From CAYXXN01 sp964469055 (GTDB lineage Bacteria; Acidobacteriota; Thermoanaerobaculia; Multivoradales; JAHEKO01), in NCBI GenBank assembly GCA_964469055.1, contig CAYXXN010000125.1, forward strand, positions 1-8,151: a DNA stretch of 8,151 bases. The letters run 5' to 3'. A program made the translations under genes and the position numbers. Positions 6,778 to 8,151 of this stretch are shown one piece after another; position 1 is the first letter of the stretch; the number at the start of each line of letters is the position of its first letter. Under the pieces are notes generated by a model, which was not told where the DNA came from, did not search any database, and worked only from the letters and a program-made list of their open reading frames with translations.

Positions 6778-7841
6778 AGCTACGTTTCGTCACTCTGCCA
6801 TGGGTCGCGCTCGTCGCTTGGGCCTGCGGCGGCGGAGCCGAGCAGGCCGCCGCGCCCGCCGCTCAGCCGGTGGACGCCGGTCGGCTCAACATCTACATCT
6901 GGTCGGCCTACCTGCCGCAGGAGGTCATCGATCAGTTCGTCCAGCAGACCGGCATCGAGGTCCACTTCGACCTCTACGACTCGAACGAAGCCCTGCTCGA
7001 GAAGCTCCAGTCGGGGGTGGCCGACTACGACCTCGTCGTCCCGTCGGACTACATGGTGAAGATCCTGATCGCCGAGGGCCTCGTCCAGCCCCTCGACCCC
7101 GCGCAGCTCCCGAACATGAAGAACCTCGACCCCCGCTTCCTCGACAAGCCGTTCGATCCGGGCAACCGCCACTCGATCCCCTACTTCTGGGGCACGACGG
7201 GGCTCGGCTACGACCAGACCAAGACCGGCGGGCCGATCGACAGTTGGGCGGCGATCTTCGATCCCAAGTACGAAGGTCGCATCTCGATGCTCGACGACAT
7301 GCGCGAGGTCTTCGGCGTGGCGCTGAAGTCGATGGGCCACTCGCTGAACACCACCGACCCGGCCATCCTCGCCGAGGCGGCCGAGAAGCTCAAGGCACAG
7401 AAGCGTCTGGTGAAGACGTACGACAGCGGCGATTTCGCGAACATCCTGGCGGCCGGCGACGTCGATCTCGCGCACGGATACAATGGGCAGATCGCCGAAG
7501 TCGTCGCCGAGGACCCGGAGCGCCTGGCTTACGTCGTCCCGAAGGAGGGCGCCACGGTGTGGATGGACAACCTGTGCATCCCGGCCCAGGCCCGCAACGT
7601 CGCCAACGCCTACAAGTTCCTGAACTACATCATGGAGCCCGAGGTCAACGCCCAGATCGTCAACGGCGTCTCCTACGCCTCGGCCAACGTGCCGGCCAAG
7701 CAGTTCATCGACCCGGAGATCCTCGACGACCCGTCGATCTATCCGTCGGACGAAGTGATCGCGCGCTGCGAGTTCATCGCCGACCTCGGCGAAGCGACGA
7801 CCCTGATGGACAAGTATTGGACGGAGATCAAGGCTGAGTAG
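6774..7841 (+). CDS. potD: Polyamine-binding lipoprotein of the ABC transporter
   Basis: This 355-residue periplasmic-side receptor would capture polyamine and pass it to PotB and PotC. A hydrophobic signal (residues 4-17) ends in AWA-C18, a plausible though imperfect lipobox. An Ala/Pro/Gln-rich tether follows (to about 36), so it is probably membrane-anchored rather than free as in E. coli. The two-lobed body starts at LNIYIWSAYLPQEVI. From memory of E. coli PotD, pocket residues that look kept are W43, S44 (Thr35), Y46, S91, Y93, D175, E178, W263, D265 and Y301. Three look changed: A45 for Glu36, Y236 for Trp229 and I335 for Gln327. Family phrases such as PFDPGNRHSIPYFWGTTGLG (126-145) and VWMDNLCIP (262-270) are clear. 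The exact ligand (spermidine, putrescine, agmatine) is not settled. It is the last gene of the overlapping pot set. Confidence 0.93.
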   Translation: MKLRFVTLPWVALVAWACGGGAEQAAAPAAQPVDAGRLNIYIWSAYLPQEVIDQFVQQTGIEVHFDLYDSNEALLEKLQSGVADYDLVVPSDYMVKILIAEGLVQPLDPAQLPNMKNLDPRFLDKPFDPGNRHSIPYFWGTTGLGYDQTKTGGPIDSWAAIFDPKYEGRISMLDDMREVFGVALKSMGHSLNTTDPAILAEAAEKLKAQKRLVKTYDSGDFANILAAGDVDLAHGYNGQIAEVVAEDPERLAYVVPKEGATVWMDNLCIPAQARNVANAYKFLNYIMEPEVNAQIVNGVSYASANVPAKQFIDPEILDDPSIYPSDEVIARCEFIADLGEATTLMDKYWTEIKAE

Positions 7842-7846
7842 GCCAA

Positions 7847-7859
7847 CCCGGCGGCCGGG
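7847..7859. terminator. Short GC hairpin after potD, weak terminator candidate
   Basis: CCCGG (7847-7851) and CCGGG (7855-7859) form a 5-base stem with a 3-base loop, six bases after the potD stop. No run of Ts follows, so it is not a classical intrinsic terminator. It may stabilise the 3' end of the pot message or be chance. Confidence 0.2.
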
Positions 7860-7902
7860 CCGCTGGTGCAACGATCGTCGAACTGAATCAGGTATGTAAG
7901 AG

Positions 7903-7916
7903 CAGAACTCTTTCTG
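7903..7916 (+). repeat. Small hairpin next to a ribosome binding site
   Basis: CAGAA (7903-7907) and TTCTG (7912-7916) form a perfect 5-base stem around a CTCT loop. The stem's right end touches the ribosome binding site of the next gene (7916-7923). This stretch is more AT-rich than its surroundings. The stem is weak, and a regulatory role is only possible. Confidence 0.25.
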
Positions 7917-7923
7917 GAAGGAG
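7916..7923 (+). promoter_or_regulatory. Ribosome binding site of the final gene
   Basis: GGAAGGAG lies six bases before the ATG at 7930. It is strong, which contrasts with the SD-less starts of speB, radC and metG, and fits a well-expressed envelope protein. I could not find a convincing promoter in the 88-base gap before it. Confidence 0.75.
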
Positions 7924-7929
7924 CGGGTG

Positions 7930-8151
7930 ATGAGAATCCTGAGAATCTGGTTGAGCTGGCTGGCGATGGTTTCGCTCGCCCTCCCTGGGATCGCCCAGGA
8001 GACGATGATGCCCGAGGAGGCCGCCGCCGAGGAGGCCGAAGCCGAGTCGACCGTCGAGATCGGCGCCGACGTCGCCCTGTTCAGCCGCTACATGTTTTGG
8101 GGCCTGACGTTGAGCAACCGACCCGTCTGGCAGCCCGACGTCTGGCTGTAC
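7930..8151 (+). CDS. Secreted, probably outer-membrane beta-barrel protein (partial, 3' end outside window)
   Basis: The first 74 residues are present. A Sec signal peptide is clear: basic start MRILR, hydrophobic core to about residue 19, and a likely cleavage after GIA at 22. Next comes an acidic, low-complexity stretch rich in Glu and Ala (about 29-40). From residue 42 the chain alternates polar and hydrophobic residues, and the phrase FSRYMFWGLTLSNRPVWQPDVWLY (51-74) resembles the first strands of outer-membrane barrels of the type S-x-Y-x-W-R-G-x-x-x-S-x-x-P-x-x-Q-P, such as the TIGR02001-like group. This resemblance is from memory and is moderate. It follows potD on the same strand by 88 bases, with its own strong ribosome binding site. 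A link to polyamine passage across the outer membrane is conceivable but unsupported. Confidence 0.7.
   Translation, partial: MRILRIWLSWLAMVSLALPGIAQETMMPEEAAAEEAEAESTVEIGADVALFSRYMFWGLTLSNRPVWQPDVWLY

Noticed and set aside
7867..7898. Promoter for the last gene (TGCAAC ... TATGTA)
   Set aside because: The spacer would be 20 bases and both hexamers match poorly. The region is AT-richer than its surroundings, but I cannot support a specific promoter.

Overview
The window is GC-rich and densely packed. Third codon positions are mostly G or C, GTG starts are common, and no gap exceeds about 90 bases. It contains no mobile element, CRISPR array, RNA gene or sign of recent transfer. The organism looks like a Gram-negative bacterium: the last gene begins like an outer-membrane barrel protein and PotD looks like a lipoprotein. 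The first gene ends in a C-terminal signature I associate with large TPR sensor or kinase proteins that are abundant in Acidobacteriota. The MetRS has a Thermus-like Cys3-His zinc knuckle. Acidobacteriota, perhaps the Thermoanaerobaculia side, is my best guess, but it is inference.

Layout: (1) 2-202, plus strand: the tail of a TPR protein. (2) 228-2895, minus strand: radC followed by metG, reading leftward and convergent with gene 1. (3) 2896-2968: a divergent intergenic region with a good sigma70-type promoter for the rightward genes. (4) 2969-7841, plus strand: a polyamine block made of an agmatinase (speB) and then potA, potB, potC and potD. The four pot genes are joined by 4-base stop/start overlaps. 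(5) 7842-7929: a short gap with two weak hairpins and a strong ribosome binding site. (6) 7930 to the right edge: the start of a secreted, probably outer-membrane, protein.

The polyamine block is the functional core. SpeB would turn agmatine into putrescine plus urea. PotD would capture a polyamine in the periplasm, PotB and PotC would form the membrane channel, and PotA would power import with ATP. Synthesis and import thus sit side by side and may share control. The PotD pocket appears to keep the main acidic and aromatic ligands of the E. coli spermidine protein but differs at three positions, so its real substrate is open; agmatine itself is one possibility.

I found no undescribed system. 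The points most worth following are the apparently leaderless GTG start of speB under a promoter with a palindrome in its spacer, the recurrence of TAGAA-type -10 elements in three gaps, the altered PotD pocket, and the G6C5 tract at the potA/potB junction.
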